Part shown: one piece after another, positions 1-8,679 of the stretch
Layout: each line of letters begins with the position of its first letter
Position numbering within the stretch: the first letter of the stretch is position 1
DNA from: Inquilinus limosus DSM 16000
GTDB taxonomy: Bacteria; Pseudomonadota; Alphaproteobacteria; DSM-16000; Inquilinaceae
Direction of reading: 5' to 3'
DNA: 64,000 nucleotides
Assembly (NCBI RefSeq): GCF_000423185.1
Contig: NZ_AUHM01000009.1
Location: 186,001-250,000 of the forward strand
The notes under the pieces: model-generated
Seen by the model: the letters and a program-made list of their open reading frames with translations, nothing else
Database searches by the model: none
Told to the model about the DNA's origin: nothing
Translations under genes and position numbers: made by a program

Positions 1-602
1 TCAGCCCGCTGGTCAACGTGCTGCTCGGCGTCGCCTTCCTGGGCGAGCGGCTGGGCCGGATGCAGGTGGTCGCCGTCGGCCTAGCCGCGGCCGGCGTCCT
101 GATCTCGGTGATCGGCGCCGGCGAGATCCCCTGGATCGCGCTGGTCCTGGCCTCGACCTGGGGCTTCTACGGGCTGATCCGCAAGCGCGAGAAGATCGAC
201 CCCTTCGTCGGGCTGATGGTCGAGACCGGCTTCCTGCTGCCGGTCTGCCTGGCCTATCTGCTGTGGCTGTGGAGCCAGGGCGCGGGCGCCTTCGGCCCGG
301 TCATGGCCGGCGGCGAAGGCTGGGCCATGTCGGTGGCGCTGATGGCCTCCGGCGTGATCACCGGCCTGCCGATCGTGCTGTACATGATCGGGGCGCGGCA
401 CCTGCCCCTGTCGACCGTCGGGCTGCTGCAGTACCTGGCGCCGAGCATCAACCTGGTCCTGGCCACGCTGGTGTTCGAGGAGCCGCTGCGGCCGGCCACG
501 CTGGTGACCTTCGCCTTCATCTGGGCCGGCCTCGCCCTGTTCACCGTCGACGCCACCCGGCGGGCGAGGCTGCCGGTGGCCACGCGCCACGGTGTCGGCT
601 GA
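1..602 (+). CDS. rarD: RarD-type EamA family transporter, 5' truncated by the window edge
   Basis: The reading frame is open from the left edge, so the start lies outside the window; about 199 C-terminal residues remain. The product is an inner-membrane drug/metabolite transporter with several hydrophobic helices. The segment SPLVNVLLGVAFLGERL is typical of RarD proteins at the end of the first EamA repeat. The second repeat follows, with a PSINLVLATLVFEEPLR stretch. RarD was named for chloramphenicol resistance, but its physiological substrate is not established. The gene converges on rpsD, with a hairpin between them. Family assignment is confident; function is only known at family level. 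Confidence 0.85.
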   Translation, partial: SPLVNVLLGVAFLGERLGRMQVVAVGLAAAGVLISVIGAGEIPWIALVLASTWGFYGLIRKREKIDPFVGLMVETGFLLPVCLAYLLWLWSQGAGAFGPVMAGGEGWAMSVALMASGVITGLPIVLYMIGARHLPLSTVGLLQYLAPSINLVLATLVFEEPLRPATLVTFAFIWAGLALFTVDATRRARLPVATRHGVG

Positions 603-616
603 GAGCCTGAAACGAA

Positions 617-640
617 AAGGGGCGCCCGAGGGCGCCCCTT
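617..640 (-). terminator. Rho-independent terminator of rpsD
   Basis: A perfect 10-bp stem (AAGGGGCGCC with its complement) closes a 4-base loop. On the minus strand it is followed by TTCGTTTC. It lies 24 bp past the rpsD stop codon and also sits just after rarD, so it may act in both directions. Confidence 0.8.
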
Positions 641-663
641 CCGCTTGTCGACAGCCGGCTGGA

Positions 664-1278
664 TCAGCGGCTGTAGAACTCGACCACCAAGTTCGGCTCC
701 ATCTGGACCGGGTACGGCACGTCGGCCAGGGCCGGGGTGCGCACCAGCTTGCCCTTGAAGGCGCCGTGGTCGACCTCGATGTAGTCCGGCACCTCGCGCT
801 CGGCGGAAGCGATGGCGCCCAGGATCAGCGCCAGCTCACGCGACTTCTGCTTGACCTCGATCACGTCGCCCTCCTTGACCTGGTAGGAGGGGATGTTGAG
901 GCGCTTGCCGTTCACCAGGATGTGGCCGTGGTTGACGATCTGGCGGGCGGCGAACACGGTCGGCACGAACTTCATCCGGTACACGACGGTGTCCAGGCGG
1001 CGCTCCAGCAGGCCGATCAGGTTCTCGCCGGTGTCGCCCTTGCGGCGCACGGCCTCTTCGAACAGGCGGCGGAACTGCTTCTCGCCGATGTTGCCGTAGT
1101 AGCCCTTCAGCTTCTGCTTCGACATCAGCTGGGTGCCGAAATCGGTAGGCTTCTTGCGCCGCTGGCCGTGCTGGCCCGGGCCGTATTCGCGGTTGTTCAG
1201 GGGGCTCTTCGGACGGCCCCAGAGGTTGACGCCGAGACGGCGGTCGATCTTGTGCTTCGAATTCAGGCGCTTGCTCAC
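664..1278 (-). CDS. rpsD: 30S ribosomal protein S4
   Basis: The product is 204 aa, the usual length for bacterial S4, which binds 16S rRNA early in small-subunit assembly. The N-terminus [20 protein letters not shown] is diagnostic. The S4 RNA-binding domain occupies roughly residues 90-155 ([19 protein letters not shown]). The start codon is GTG, preceded by a GAGAAGGA ribosome binding site about 8 bases upstream; no better ATG exists. It stands alone rather than in the alpha operon, as is usual in alphaproteobacteria. It lacks the N-terminal zinc-binding cysteines found in some S4 proteins. Confidence 0.97.
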   Translation of the reverse strand: MSKRLNSKHKIDRRLGVNLWGRPKSPLNNREYGPGQHGQRRKKPTDFGTQLMSKQKLKGYYGNIGEKQFRRLFEEAVRRKGDTGENLIGLLERRLDTVVYRMKFVPTVFAARQIVNHGHILVNGKRLNIPSYQVKEGDVIEVKQKSRELALILGAIASAEREVPDYIEVDHGAFKGKLVRTPALADVPYPVQMEPNLVVEFYSR

Positions 1279-1312
1279 GCGCGCGATCCTTCTCTCATGT
1301 TGTCCCGGTAGG

Positions 1313-1329
1313 CCCTGCCGACGGCAGGG
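1313..1329 (-). terminator. Possible hairpin terminator after the ABC importer operon
   Basis: An 8-bp inverted repeat, CCCTGCCG/CGGCAGGG, lies between the importer ATPase stop and rpsD. There is no clear T-tract on the minus strand, so termination is only possible. Confidence 0.35.
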
Positions 1330-1421
1330 CGGGGCGCCGGCTCACGCACCGGACCCGCATTCCCGGGAATGGAAGCGGTGAAGAACGCGATTTCCCGCCG
1401 AAAGTCAAGCCCGAAGGCCTT

Positions 1422-2186
1422 TCATCCCGGCAGATAGTGGATATGCGGCCGGCCGTGATGCGGCGACCGCTCGACATGGGCGCGCACGCCGAACACCTCG
1501 CGGATGCGGGGCCCGGTCAGCACCTCCTCCGGCGCGCCGGCGCAGACCACCCGTCCCTGCTGCAGCAGGGCGACGGTATCGCAGAACATGGCGGCCAGGT
1601 TGAGGTCGTGCAGGGCGACGATGCTGGTCGCCGGCAGCCGGCCGACCAGGGCCAGGATCTCCAGCTGATGCTGCACGTCGAGATGGTTGGTCGGCTCGTC
1701 CAACAGCAGCTCGGTCGGCGTCTGGGCCAGGGCGCGAGCGATCTGCGCCCGCTGCCGCTCCCCGCCCGACAACGTGTGCCAGGGCTGGTGGCGCCGGCCC
1801 TCCAGCCCGACCCGGCACAGCGCCTCCTCCACCGCCGCGTCGTCGCGCGCGGTCCAGGGCGACAGCGGGCCGCGATGCGGCGTGCGGCCGAGCCGGACAA
1901 TGTCGAGCACCGTCACCTGGGCCTCGGTCGCCGCCTGCTGCTCGACCAGCGCGATGCGGCGGGCGATGGCGGCGCGCGGCAGGCCGGCGATGTCGGCGCC
2001 GCCCAGCGTGATCACGCCGCTGTCCACCCGCCGCAGGCGGCAGATCAGGCGGAGAAGCGTGGACTTGCCGGCCCCGTTCGGGCCCAGGAGGCCCAGCATC
2101 CGGCCGGGCGCCGCCTGCAGCGTGACGCCGTCGACGATCATCCGCCCGCCCGCGCCCCAGCGCACGTCATGTGCCGCGATCGTCAT
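1422..2186 (-). CDS. ABC importer ATP-binding protein, BtuD/FecE family
   Basis: This 254-aa ATPase powers the FecCD-type permease encoded just upstream. Walker A is GPNGAGKST (residues 35-43), the signature is LSGGERQ (139-145) and Walker B is LLLDEP (about 160-165), followed by the TNHLD seen in metal-chelate ATPases. The family imports iron-siderophores, haem or cobalamin. Its start overlaps the permease stop by 4 bases. The operon begins with a cobalamin riboswitch, so a corrinoid substrate is inferred, but the ATPase itself does not reveal specificity. Confidence 0.9.
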   Translation of the reverse strand: MTIAAHDVRWGAGGRMIVDGVTLQAAPGRMLGLLGPNGAGKSTLLRLICRLRRVDSGVITLGGADIAGLPRAAIARRIALVEQQAATEAQVTVLDIVRLGRTPHRGPLSPWTARDDAAVEEALCRVGLEGRRHQPWHTLSGGERQRAQIARALAQTPTELLLDEPTNHLDVQHQLEILALVGRLPATSIVALHDLNLAAMFCDTVALLQQGRVVCAGAPEEVLTGPRIREVFGVRAHVERSPHHGRPHIHYLPG

Positions 2187-3217
2187 GCCGCCCGCCTCGC
2201 CCGGTAGAGCAGGACGGCGAAGGCCGGGGCGCCGAACAGGGCGGTGACCACGCCGATCGGCAGGACCTGCTGCGGGATGAGGGTGCGCGAGACGATGTCG
2301 GCCAGCACCATGAAGATGGCGCCGATCATCGCCGCTGCCGGCAACAGCCTTGCATGGCCGGGTCCGACCAGGAAGCGCGCCGCATGCGGGATGACCAGGC
2401 CGACGAAGCCGACCGACCCGACGATGCTGACCATGGTCGCGGTCATCGCCGCGGTCGCGGCGAACAGCACCACGCGCACCCGCGTCACCGCAATGCCGAG
2501 CGACGCGGCGGCATCCGCCCCGAAGGTGAAGGCATCGAGCGCGCGGGCGTGCAGGAGGCAGAGGACGAAGCCGAGCGCCGCGACCGGGGCCGCGACCTGC
2601 ACGTCCGGCCAGCGCACCCCGCCGAGGCTGCCGAGCAGCCAGAACATCACGCCGCGCGCCTGCTCGGCATTGGCCGAGGTGGTGACGATGGTGGAGGTCA
2701 CGGCGTTGAACAGCTGCGACCCGGCAACGCCGGCCAGGATGATGCGGTCGGTGCCGCCCCCGGCCCCGGCCGCCAGCAGCGACACCAGGGCGAAGGCGAG
2801 GACGGCGCCGATGAAGGCGCCGCCGGACAGCGAGACGGCGCCGCCGCCGAAGCCCGCGATCATCACCGCGACGGCGCCGGTCGACGCCCCGGCCGAGATG
2901 CCGAGGACGTAGGGCTCGGCCAACGGATTGCGCAGCAGCGCCTGCAGGATCGCGCCGGACAAGGCCAGCGCTGCGCCGCAGCAGGCCGCCACCAGGGCGC
3001 GACTGAGCCGGTAGTCCCAGATCACCCCTTCCTGGATCGGGCTAAGTGCGAAGCCGGTGCCGAGCAGCCGGTTGGCCACGGCCTGGACAGTCGTGGCGAG
3101 CGGGATCGGCATCTCGCCGATCGACACGGCGAGGGCGATGGCCGCGGCCAGCGCCGCCAGGGACAGGAGGGCCAGCAGGGCGCGGACGCCCCAGCCGCCG
3201 CCGAGGAGCGGCCTCAT
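2183..3217 (-). CDS. FecCD/BtuC family ABC transporter permease
   Basis: This 344-aa integral membrane permease has about nine or ten hydrophobic helices. It belongs to the family that moves cobalamin and ferric siderophores across the inner membrane. The start was set at MRPLLGGGWGVRALLALLSL because this ATG overlaps the stop of the substrate-binding protein gene (ATGA, 4 bp). The open frame upstream is Arg-rich out-of-frame sequence. Family landmarks include the DYRLSRALVAACCGAALALS region near residue 70 and AEPYVLGISAGAS. It is the middle gene of a binding protein / permease / ATPase operon. Confidence 0.92.
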   Translation of the reverse strand: MRPLLGGGWGVRALLALLSLAALAAAIALAVSIGEMPIPLATTVQAVANRLLGTGFALSPIQEGVIWDYRLSRALVAACCGAALALSGAILQALLRNPLAEPYVLGISAGASTGAVAVMIAGFGGGAVSLSGGAFIGAVLAFALVSLLAAGAGGGTDRIILAGVAGSQLFNAVTSTIVTTSANAEQARGVMFWLLGSLGGVRWPDVQVAAPVAALGFVLCLLHARALDAFTFGADAAASLGIAVTRVRVVLFAATAAMTATMVSIVGSVGFVGLVIPHAARFLVGPGHARLLPAAAMIGAIFMVLADIVSRTLIPQQVLPIGVVTALFGAPAFAVLLYRARRAA

Positions 3218-4248
3218 CCCCCGAGCCCGAAGCTCTTGATGGCGCGGGCCAGCGCCTCGATGCCGTCGACGGCGCGGATCGAGGGCTGCATGGCCTGCAC
3301 ATCCATCGGCACGAAGCGCTTCTGCTTCACCGCCTCCAGCCGGCCGGTCACCGGGTCGGTCTCCAGGAAGTTCAGCTTCACCGCGGTGCCGTCGGCCGGG
3401 TAGCGGCGGCGGCTCATCTCCGCCATCACGATGATCGCGGGATCGGCGGCGGCGATCCGTTCCCAGCTCACCAGCGGCCACTCCTCCTCCGTGGTGATGA
3501 CGTTGCGGGCGCCGAGCTGCTGCAGGATGTAGGCCGGCACACCGTTCCTCCCGGCGACGAAGGCCTCGCCGTCCACCTCCTTGCTGGAGAACCAGAACAC
3601 CACCGGCACGTTCTCGGCCCGCAGCCCCGCCACCGAGGCGATGGCGGCGGCCTCGCGCTTCTCGAGCTCGGCGACCAGCGCCTCACTGCGGTCGGCGACA
3701 TCGAAGATCCGCGCCAGGTCCCGGATCTCCTGATAGACGAGGTCCATGGTGAACAGCTGCTTGCGGACGCCGTCGCCGCCGCCGGAATTGTCCTTGGCGA
3801 CGCAGTCGGCCGGCGAGACGTAGGTCGGGATGCCGAGAGCGGCGAACTGCTCGCGCGTGCCGACCGAGCCCTGCGGCCCGACATGCCATTCGAACTGTGC
3901 GGTCACCAGCTCCGGCTCCTGCTCCACCACGGATTCGAAGCTGGGGTCGTTGTCGGCCAGGCGCTTGATCCTGTCGTTCGCCGCCTCGTAGCCCTTCAGC
4001 ACCGGGCCGAACCAGACGGCGGTGCCGACGATGCGGTCGGCCAGGCCGAGCGACAGCAGGATCTCGGTGCTGCTCTGGCCGATCGCCACGGCCCGCCGCG
4101 GGGCGTGGCCGAAGGTGACGTCGACGCCGCAGTTGCGGATGGTCAGCGGGTACCGCGTCGGCCCGGCCGAGGCGGCCGGCGACAGGACGAAGGACAGCAG
4201 CCCGGCCAGAGCCAGGGCACGCCGATGGAAGGAACGGATGACCGTCAC
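3214..4248 (-). CDS. Periplasmic substrate-binding protein of a corrinoid/siderophore-type importer
   Basis: The 344-aa protein begins with a signal peptide (about residues 1-28, ending LSPAASA). A class III binding-protein fold of the BtuF/FecB/FhuD group follows. The segment YPLTIRNCGVDVTFGHAPRR and the AIGQSSTEILLSLGLADRIV helix are family hallmarks. The start is GTG with a good AGGAGG site. The N-terminal wording resembles a sub-group annotated in actinobacteria as F420-0 or siderophore binders, so the ligand is uncertain. The cobalamin riboswitch upstream favours cobalamin or another corrinoid precursor. It is the first gene of the operon. Confidence 0.88.
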   Translation of the reverse strand: MTVIRSFHRRALALAGLLSFVLSPAASAGPTRYPLTIRNCGVDVTFGHAPRRAVAIGQSSTEILLSLGLADRIVGTAVWFGPVLKGYEAANDRIKRLADNDPSFESVVEQEPELVTAQFEWHVGPQGSVGTREQFAALGIPTYVSPADCVAKDNSGGGDGVRKQLFTMDLVYQEIRDLARIFDVADRSEALVAELEKREAAAIASVAGLRAENVPVVFWFSSKEVDGEAFVAGRNGVPAYILQQLGARNVITTEEEWPLVSWERIAAADPAIIVMAEMSRRRYPADGTAVKLNFLETDPVTGRLEAVKQKRFVPMDVQAMQPSIRAVDGIEALARAIKSFGLGG

Positions 4249-4261
4249 GGATGCCTCCTGC

Positions 4262-4279
4262 CCGGGCCACCCCGCCCGG
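4262..4279 (-). promoter_or_regulatory. Leader hairpin next to the ribosome binding site of the importer operon
   Basis: CCGGGC and GCCCGG form a 6-bp stem between the riboswitch aptamer and the AGGAGG sequence of the first gene. It could be the expression platform that controls access to the ribosome binding site; this is inference. Confidence 0.45.
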
Positions 4280-4292
4280 AAATGGATTGCGC

Positions 4293-4500
4293 GGCGACGG
4301 CAGGTCTCCTGGCTCGCGGATCATGGCTTCGCGTCGGCCTTCCCACCCGCACCGCGGGCAGTGGCATGGCCCTTGAGGGGCCGCGAGGACGCTCGGCGAT
4401 CCGCTGACAGTTGCGGGGGCAGCCACGGATTCCGCCCCCATGCGCTTGATTGGGGGCGCCACCGTGTTCCCTTTTGATCCCGTGCGGGAACCGTCGCCGG
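4293..4500 (-). promoter_or_regulatory. Cobalamin riboswitch
   Basis: Read on the minus strand, the leader carries the conserved blocks of the cobalamin aptamer in order: AAAAGGGAACACGGT, AATCCGTGGCTGCCCC, CGCAACTGTCAGCGG, GCCACTG, GGGTGGGAAGG and the B12 box GAGCCAGGAGACCTGCC. It ends about 45 bases before the GTG start of the binding-protein gene. The family normally represses downstream genes when adenosylcobalamin is abundant. This ties the three-gene importer to cobalamin status. Confidence 0.95.
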
Positions 4501-4682
4501 AATGTGTATCAGCGGCGCCGAGAGCCGGTCAATCGAGCGGATATCCCCGGCGGAGCCATCGGGTGAAGCGGTGAGTCCTCCTATTGTCATGCCCAGAATG
4601 AGCCGGCCGATCGCGAGATCGGCGGTTCGGGTTTCGAAGCCGCTGCGCTTGCCCTATCATCGGCCGGTTTCTCCGCCACAGC

Positions 4683-5915
4683 GTGTCGATGCCGAACCCG
4701 CCGAAAGTTCCTCCGGTTGCCGGGCCGCCGCCCGCCCTCACCGAAAGCGCCCGCGCGGTCCTGCGGACCGTGTCGACCTCCGGGCCGATCACCCGGCCGC
4801 AGCTGGGCGCCCTCCTCGCCTTCTCCAAACCGACCATGTCGGCCGCCGTCGGCGAGCTCGAAGCGCACGGTCTGGTCGCGTCCCAGGGCATCACCAAGGG
4901 CCCGACCGGCCGGACCGCCGTCACCTACGGCCTCGGGCCCCAGGCCGGTACCGTCATCGGCGTCGATGCGGGCACCACCCACACCCATGCGATCGCGGCC
5001 GGGCTGGACGGGCGGCCAATTGCCGAGGCCGACCTGCCCTCATCGGAGATCGAAGGCGCGGTGGAGCAGGTGCTGGACCGCGTCCGCCGGGACGGGCCGC
5101 TGCGGGCGATCGCCGTGGCGGTGCCGACGATCGTCTCCTCAGCCCTGGCGCCGCGCGGCCGGGGCAAGGACCTCCCGACCATCGCACAGCGCCTGCAAGA
5201 TCGCTTCCGCGTGCCGATCCTGCTGGAGAACAACGTCAACTGCGCCGCCCTGGCGGAGCTGCGCGAAGGCACGGCCCAGGGACGGGCGTCATTCATCTAC
5301 CTGCAGGTCGGGGTCAAGATCGGCCTCGGCATCATCATCGACGGCCGGCTGTTCCGCGGCTTCAACGGCGCGGCCGGCGAAGTCGGGCGCCTGCCCTTTC
5401 CCTGGTCGGCGACGGAGACGCCAAGGCTGGAGGCGCTGGAGGAGTATCTGGGTTCGGCGAGCCTGGTCGCCCGTTGCGCCCGCGACTGGCCGGCCGAGGA
5501 GGGCGCGCCGCCGAAGAGCGCCGAGGAGCTGTTCGCGCGGGCCGCGATCTCGGCACATGCGCGCACCTGCATCGACCGGCACGCCGCCGATATCGGCCGG
5601 CTGGTGGCCGCCTGTGTCGGAGTGCTCGATCCGGGTCTGGCCGTGCTGGGCGGCGGCGTCGGCCAGAACGAGCTGATGGTGGAGCAGATCGCCCGCACGG
5701 TCGCGGAGCTGACCTGGCCGACCGAGATCGCGGTCAGCCGGCTGACCCGGAGGGCCACGGTGCTCGGCGCCGTCGGGCTGGCGGCGGATTACAGCCTCGG
5801 TACGCTGCTGGGCGAGGACCGGCGCCCGGCCTTCTCGCTGCTGCCTGCGGCCGACGGGGCGGAGGAGCCGCGGCCCGCCCGCCGCATGGCGCGGGCAGCG
5901 GGCGGGCCGCGCTGA
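4683..5915 (+). CDS. ROK family transcriptional regulator
   Basis: This 410-aa protein has an N-terminal winged helix (about residues 18-75, TRPQLGALLAFSKPTMSAAV). A ROK sugar-binding/kinase-like fold follows, with GVDAGTTHTHAIAAGLDGR, LLENNVNCAALAELREG and FNGAAGEVGRLPF. This is the NagC/XylR repressor architecture. The zinc motif CxCGxxGCxE that usually follows GEVG is absent; the sequence there is PFPWSATETPRLEALE. GTG at 4683 or ATG at 4689 could be the start; neither has a strong ribosome binding site. It converges on the amino-sugar operon and is the likely regulator of it, by proximity. Confidence 0.85.
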   Translation: MSMPNPPKVPPVAGPPPALTESARAVLRTVSTSGPITRPQLGALLAFSKPTMSAAVGELEAHGLVASQGITKGPTGRTAVTYGLGPQAGTVIGVDAGTTHTHAIAAGLDGRPIAEADLPSSEIEGAVEQVLDRVRRDGPLRAIAVAVPTIVSSALAPRGRGKDLPTIAQRLQDRFRVPILLENNVNCAALAELREGTAQGRASFIYLQVGVKIGLGIIIDGRLFRGFNGAAGEVGRLPFPWSATETPRLEALEEYLGSASLVARCARDWPAEEGAPPKSAEELFARAAISAHARTCIDRHAADIGRLVAACVGVLDPGLAVLGGGVGQNELMVEQIARTVAELTWPTEIAVSRLTRRATVLGAVGLAADYSLGTLLGEDRRPAFSLLPAADGAEEPRPARRMARAAGGPR

Positions 5916-5921
5916 CCCGGG

Positions 5922-6932
5922 TCAGGCTGCCTTCAGGGGCAGCTTGGTGTCGGTCTGCCGGTAACGGAAGTTGCATTCCGGCAGGCCGGCCGCTTCGGCG
6001 AGGTCGGCGATCAGCAGTTGCGCCGGGATGGCCTGCAGGATCGCGCCCGGCAGCCCAGTCCCGGGCACCGGGATCACCACCAGGTTCTTCGCCTCGGCCA
6101 CGTCGCGCCGTGCGGTGACCAGGACCGACGGGATCCCGAAGCCCGCGAGATCCTGCGCCAGCTTCACCTCCCGCCCGTCACCGAACAGGATTACGCCGCT
6201 GCGAGGGTCGTTCGGCTCCATCGGACCGTGCAGGAAGTTCAGCGTGTCCCAGCCTTGCGCCGCGACGCGCACGGCCTCGCGGATCAGAAGCGCGGCGTAG
6301 CCGGCGGTGCCGAAGGCGATGCCGGCGCCGACGCAGTCGATGGCGATGCGGCCAGCCAGCAGCGCCGACGCCTTCGCCACCGGCTCGGTCACGGCGGCGA
6401 GCACCTCCTCGGCCGTCGCCGGCAGCGCCGCCCAATCGGCACCCGAGGAACGGCCGGCCCGGTCCGCCAGCAGGCCGATCGCCTGCAGCGCGCAGATATA
6501 GCTGGTGGTGTTCGGGCCGCTGTCTGGGCCGCTCGCCGTCGCGATCATGGTCCGCGCGATCTCGCCCAGCGGCGTCGCGGCCGCATTGGCGATGCCGAAG
6601 GTCGCGGCCTGCGGCCGGACCCGGATCGCCTGAGCGGGCTCGACGCTGCGTCCGGAAGCGGAGATCGCGACATAGGCGTCGGCCGCGTCGATCGCCGGGT
6701 CGTAGAGGTCGGTGCCGGGCAGCGCGAAGGCCCGGATGCCCTGGCCGCGCATCGCCGCGGCACCGGCCTCGGCCGCGTAGAGGCTGGCGCCGATGCCGAC
6801 CAGGGCGACAGTTCCCCGCCGCAACGGCGCCAGATCCGCCCGCTCCAGCGTCCCGGCCACGGCCTGCCGGCTCGCCTCCAGCGCCTTCGGCTGCAGGGCG
6901 ATGCCATCGCGGTAACTGACTCTGTCTGTCAT
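5922..6932 (-). CDS. SIS domain sugar-phosphate isomerase/deaminase-like protein
   Basis: The 336-aa protein has two SIS domains like the isomerase half of GlmS and the AgaS/FrlB proteins. The first carries VALVGIGASLYAAEAGA and AYVAISASGRSVEPAQA; the second spans roughly residues 175-320. Such enzymes isomerise or deaminate amino-sugar phosphates or deglycate fructosamine phosphates. It is the last gene of an operon that also holds a BadF-type sugar kinase and an ABC importer, so it probably acts on the imported, phosphorylated amino sugar. The exact substrate cannot be read from the sequence. Confidence 0.82.
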   Translation of the reverse strand: MTDRVSYRDGIALQPKALEASRQAVAGTLERADLAPLRRGTVALVGIGASLYAAEAGAAAMRGQGIRAFALPGTDLYDPAIDAADAYVAISASGRSVEPAQAIRVRPQAATFGIANAAATPLGEIARTMIATASGPDSGPNTTSYICALQAIGLLADRAGRSSGADWAALPATAEEVLAAVTEPVAKASALLAGRIAIDCVGAGIAFGTAGYAALLIREAVRVAAQGWDTLNFLHGPMEPNDPRSGVILFGDGREVKLAQDLAGFGIPSVLVTARRDVAEAKNLVVIPVPGTGLPGAILQAIPAQLLIADLAEAAGLPECNFRYRQTDTKLPLKAA

Positions 6933-6965
6933 GGGTCTGGTCCGTTGCAGTCGGGGAAAGGCAGC

Positions 6966-7847
6966 TCAGTCGAGCTTCATGTAATCGGCCCAGCGGGCCG
7001 CATCGTTGACGGTGATGGTCGAGACGGCGTTCTGGCTGAGGCCCCACTTCTCGAAGATCTTCCCGTAGGTGCCGTCGTCGATCATCTTCTGCAGCGTGGC
7101 CTTGATCGCGTCGCGCAGCTCCGGGTTGTTCTTGCCGACCAGGATGCCCTGGTAGCCCACGGCGTATTTGGCGGTTTCCACCAGTTCCAGCTTCTTGCCG
7201 GTCTGCGGCTGATGGGCCAGCGTGTAGGCGGCCACCCCGACCGTATCGAGCGAGACGTCGAGGCGCCCGCTGCGCATCGCCACCTTGGCCTGGTCGTTCG
7301 ACGGGAACTGCAGCACCTCCAGCGGCTTGTCGGCCGGGCACAGCTCCTTCTGCTTGTCGAGCAGCTGCAGCGGGATCGAGCCCTGCACCGCGCCGGCGCG
7401 CAGGCCGCAGATGTCGCTGATTTTCTTGATGTTGTGCGGGTTGCCCTCGAGCACGATCAGCCCGGTGCCCTCGAGCGTGTAGTCGATGATGTCGAGGATC
7501 TTCTCGCGTTCGACGAAATCGCCGAAGGCCGACATGCCGAGGTCGAAGCGACCGGCCTGGATCGCCGGGATGATGCTGGCGAACTGGGCGGGGGAGAAGG
7601 TGAACTTCACCCCCAGCCGCGCCGCCATCTCGGCGGCCAGGTCCTGCTCCAGCCCGATCAGCGTCGTGTTGTCGGCGTCGTAGAAGTCGTAGGGCGGCTG
7701 CTGCGGGTCGGTGCCGACCCGGATCTCGCCCGACTGGCGGATCGATTCCGGCAGCATCGCCCGTAGCGCGGGGTCGACCTCGGCCGCCTGGGCCGCGTCG
7801 GCGCCGAGGATTGCGGCGGCGGCCAGAACGAAGAGTCTGCTCATCAT
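6966..7847 (-). CDS. Polar-amino-acid-type ABC transporter substrate-binding protein
   Basis: A 293-aa secreted protein with a cleavable signal (about residues 1-22, ending GADAAQA) and a family 3 solute-binding fold. GEIRVGTDPQQPPYDFYDAD is the usual start of the mature domain, with IGLEQDLAAEMAARLGVKFT next. Family members mostly bind polar amino acids, opines or glutamine. Here the gene sits between a GlnQ-type ATPase and a SIS isomerase, and an amino-sugar kinase leads the operon. An amino-sugar or glycated ligand is therefore plausible. The ATPase gene upstream ends 46 bp before this start. Confidence 0.88.
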   Translation of the reverse strand: MMSRLFVLAAAAILGADAAQAAEVDPALRAMLPESIRQSGEIRVGTDPQQPPYDFYDADNTTLIGLEQDLAAEMAARLGVKFTFSPAQFASIIPAIQAGRFDLGMSAFGDFVEREKILDIIDYTLEGTGLIVLEGNPHNIKKISDICGLRAGAVQGSIPLQLLDKQKELCPADKPLEVLQFPSNDQAKVAMRSGRLDVSLDTVGVAAYTLAHQPQTGKKLELVETAKYAVGYQGILVGKNNPELRDAIKATLQKMIDDGTYGKIFEKWGLSQNAVSTITVNDAARWADYMKLD

Positions 7848-7893
7848 TGTCTCACTCCCTGTTTGCGTTGCACGGTTCGTCTCCCGGCGACGG

Positions 7894-8679
7894 TCAGCGG
7901 ACCCGCCGCAGGAAGGCCTGGGCGCGCTGGTGCCGCGGGCGGTCCAGCACCTCGGCGGCCGTCCCCTCCTCCACCACCACGCCCTGGTCCATGAAGATCA
8001 CCCGGTCCGCGACCTCGCGGGCGAAGCCCAGCTCATGGGTGACGACCAGCATCGTCATGCCCTCGGCGGCCAGGCGCTTCATCACCGCCAGCACCTCGCC
8101 GACCAGTTCCGGGTCGAGGGCCGAGGTCGGCTCGTCGAACAGCATCAGCTTCGGACGCATGGCCAGCGCCCGGGCGATCGCCACACGCTGCTGCTGGCCA
8201 CCCGACAATTGCTGCGGATAGGCCTGAGCCTTATCGCTGAGATCGACCATCTCCAGCAGCGCCCGGGCGCGGGCGACGACGTCCTGGCGCGGCTCGCCGC
8301 GGATCAGCACCGGCGCCTGGACGATGTTCTCCAGCACGTCGAGATGCGGGAACAGGTTGAAGCGCTGGAACACCATACCGATGTCGCGGCGCTGGCGGGC
8401 CAGCTCGGCGGCCTTCAGCTCGTACAGGCGATCGCCGTGGCGGCGGTAGCCGATCAGCTCACCATCGACCAGGATCTCGCCGCCGCTGACCTTCTCCAGA
8501 TGGTTGATGCAGCGCAGGAAGGTCGACTTGCCGCTGCCCGACGGGCCCAGCATGCAGGCGACCTCGCCCTTCCGGATGGTCAGGTCGATGCCCGACAGCA
8601 CATGCAGGTTGTCGAAGGCCTTGCGAACGCCGATCGCCTCGACCATCGGCCGCGCCGCCTCCTGTCCGACGGCGCCCAT
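7894..8679 (-). CDS. Polar-amino-acid-type ABC transporter ATP-binding protein
   Basis: This 261-aa ATPase belongs to the GlnQ/HisP group. Walker A is GPSGSGKST (residues 45-53), the signature LSGGQQQR (158-165) and Walker B LMLFDEP (about 178-184). The start was set at [20 protein letters not shown], whose ATG overlaps the permease stop by one base (TGATG). The long open frame upstream of that codon is out-of-frame sequence of the permease gene. It energises the permease encoded immediately upstream. Confidence 0.93.
   Translation of the reverse strand: MGAVGQEAARPMVEAIGVRKAFDNLHVLSGIDLTIRKGEVACMLGPSGSGKSTFLRCINHLEKVSGGEILVDGELIGYRRHGDRLYELKAAELARQRRDIGMVFQRFNLFPHLDVLENIVQAPVLIRGEPRQDVVARARALLEMVDLSDKAQAYPQQLSGGQQQRVAIARALAMRPKLMLFDEPTSALDPELVGEVLAVMKRLAAEGMTMLVVTHELGFAREVADRVIFMDQGVVVEEGTAAEVLDRPRHQRAQAFLRRVR

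Noticed and set aside
4600-4625. Short inverted repeat CCGATC/GATCGG upstream of the ROK gene
   Set aside because: Six-bp GC-rich palindromes are common by chance here, and it does not match the operon operator.
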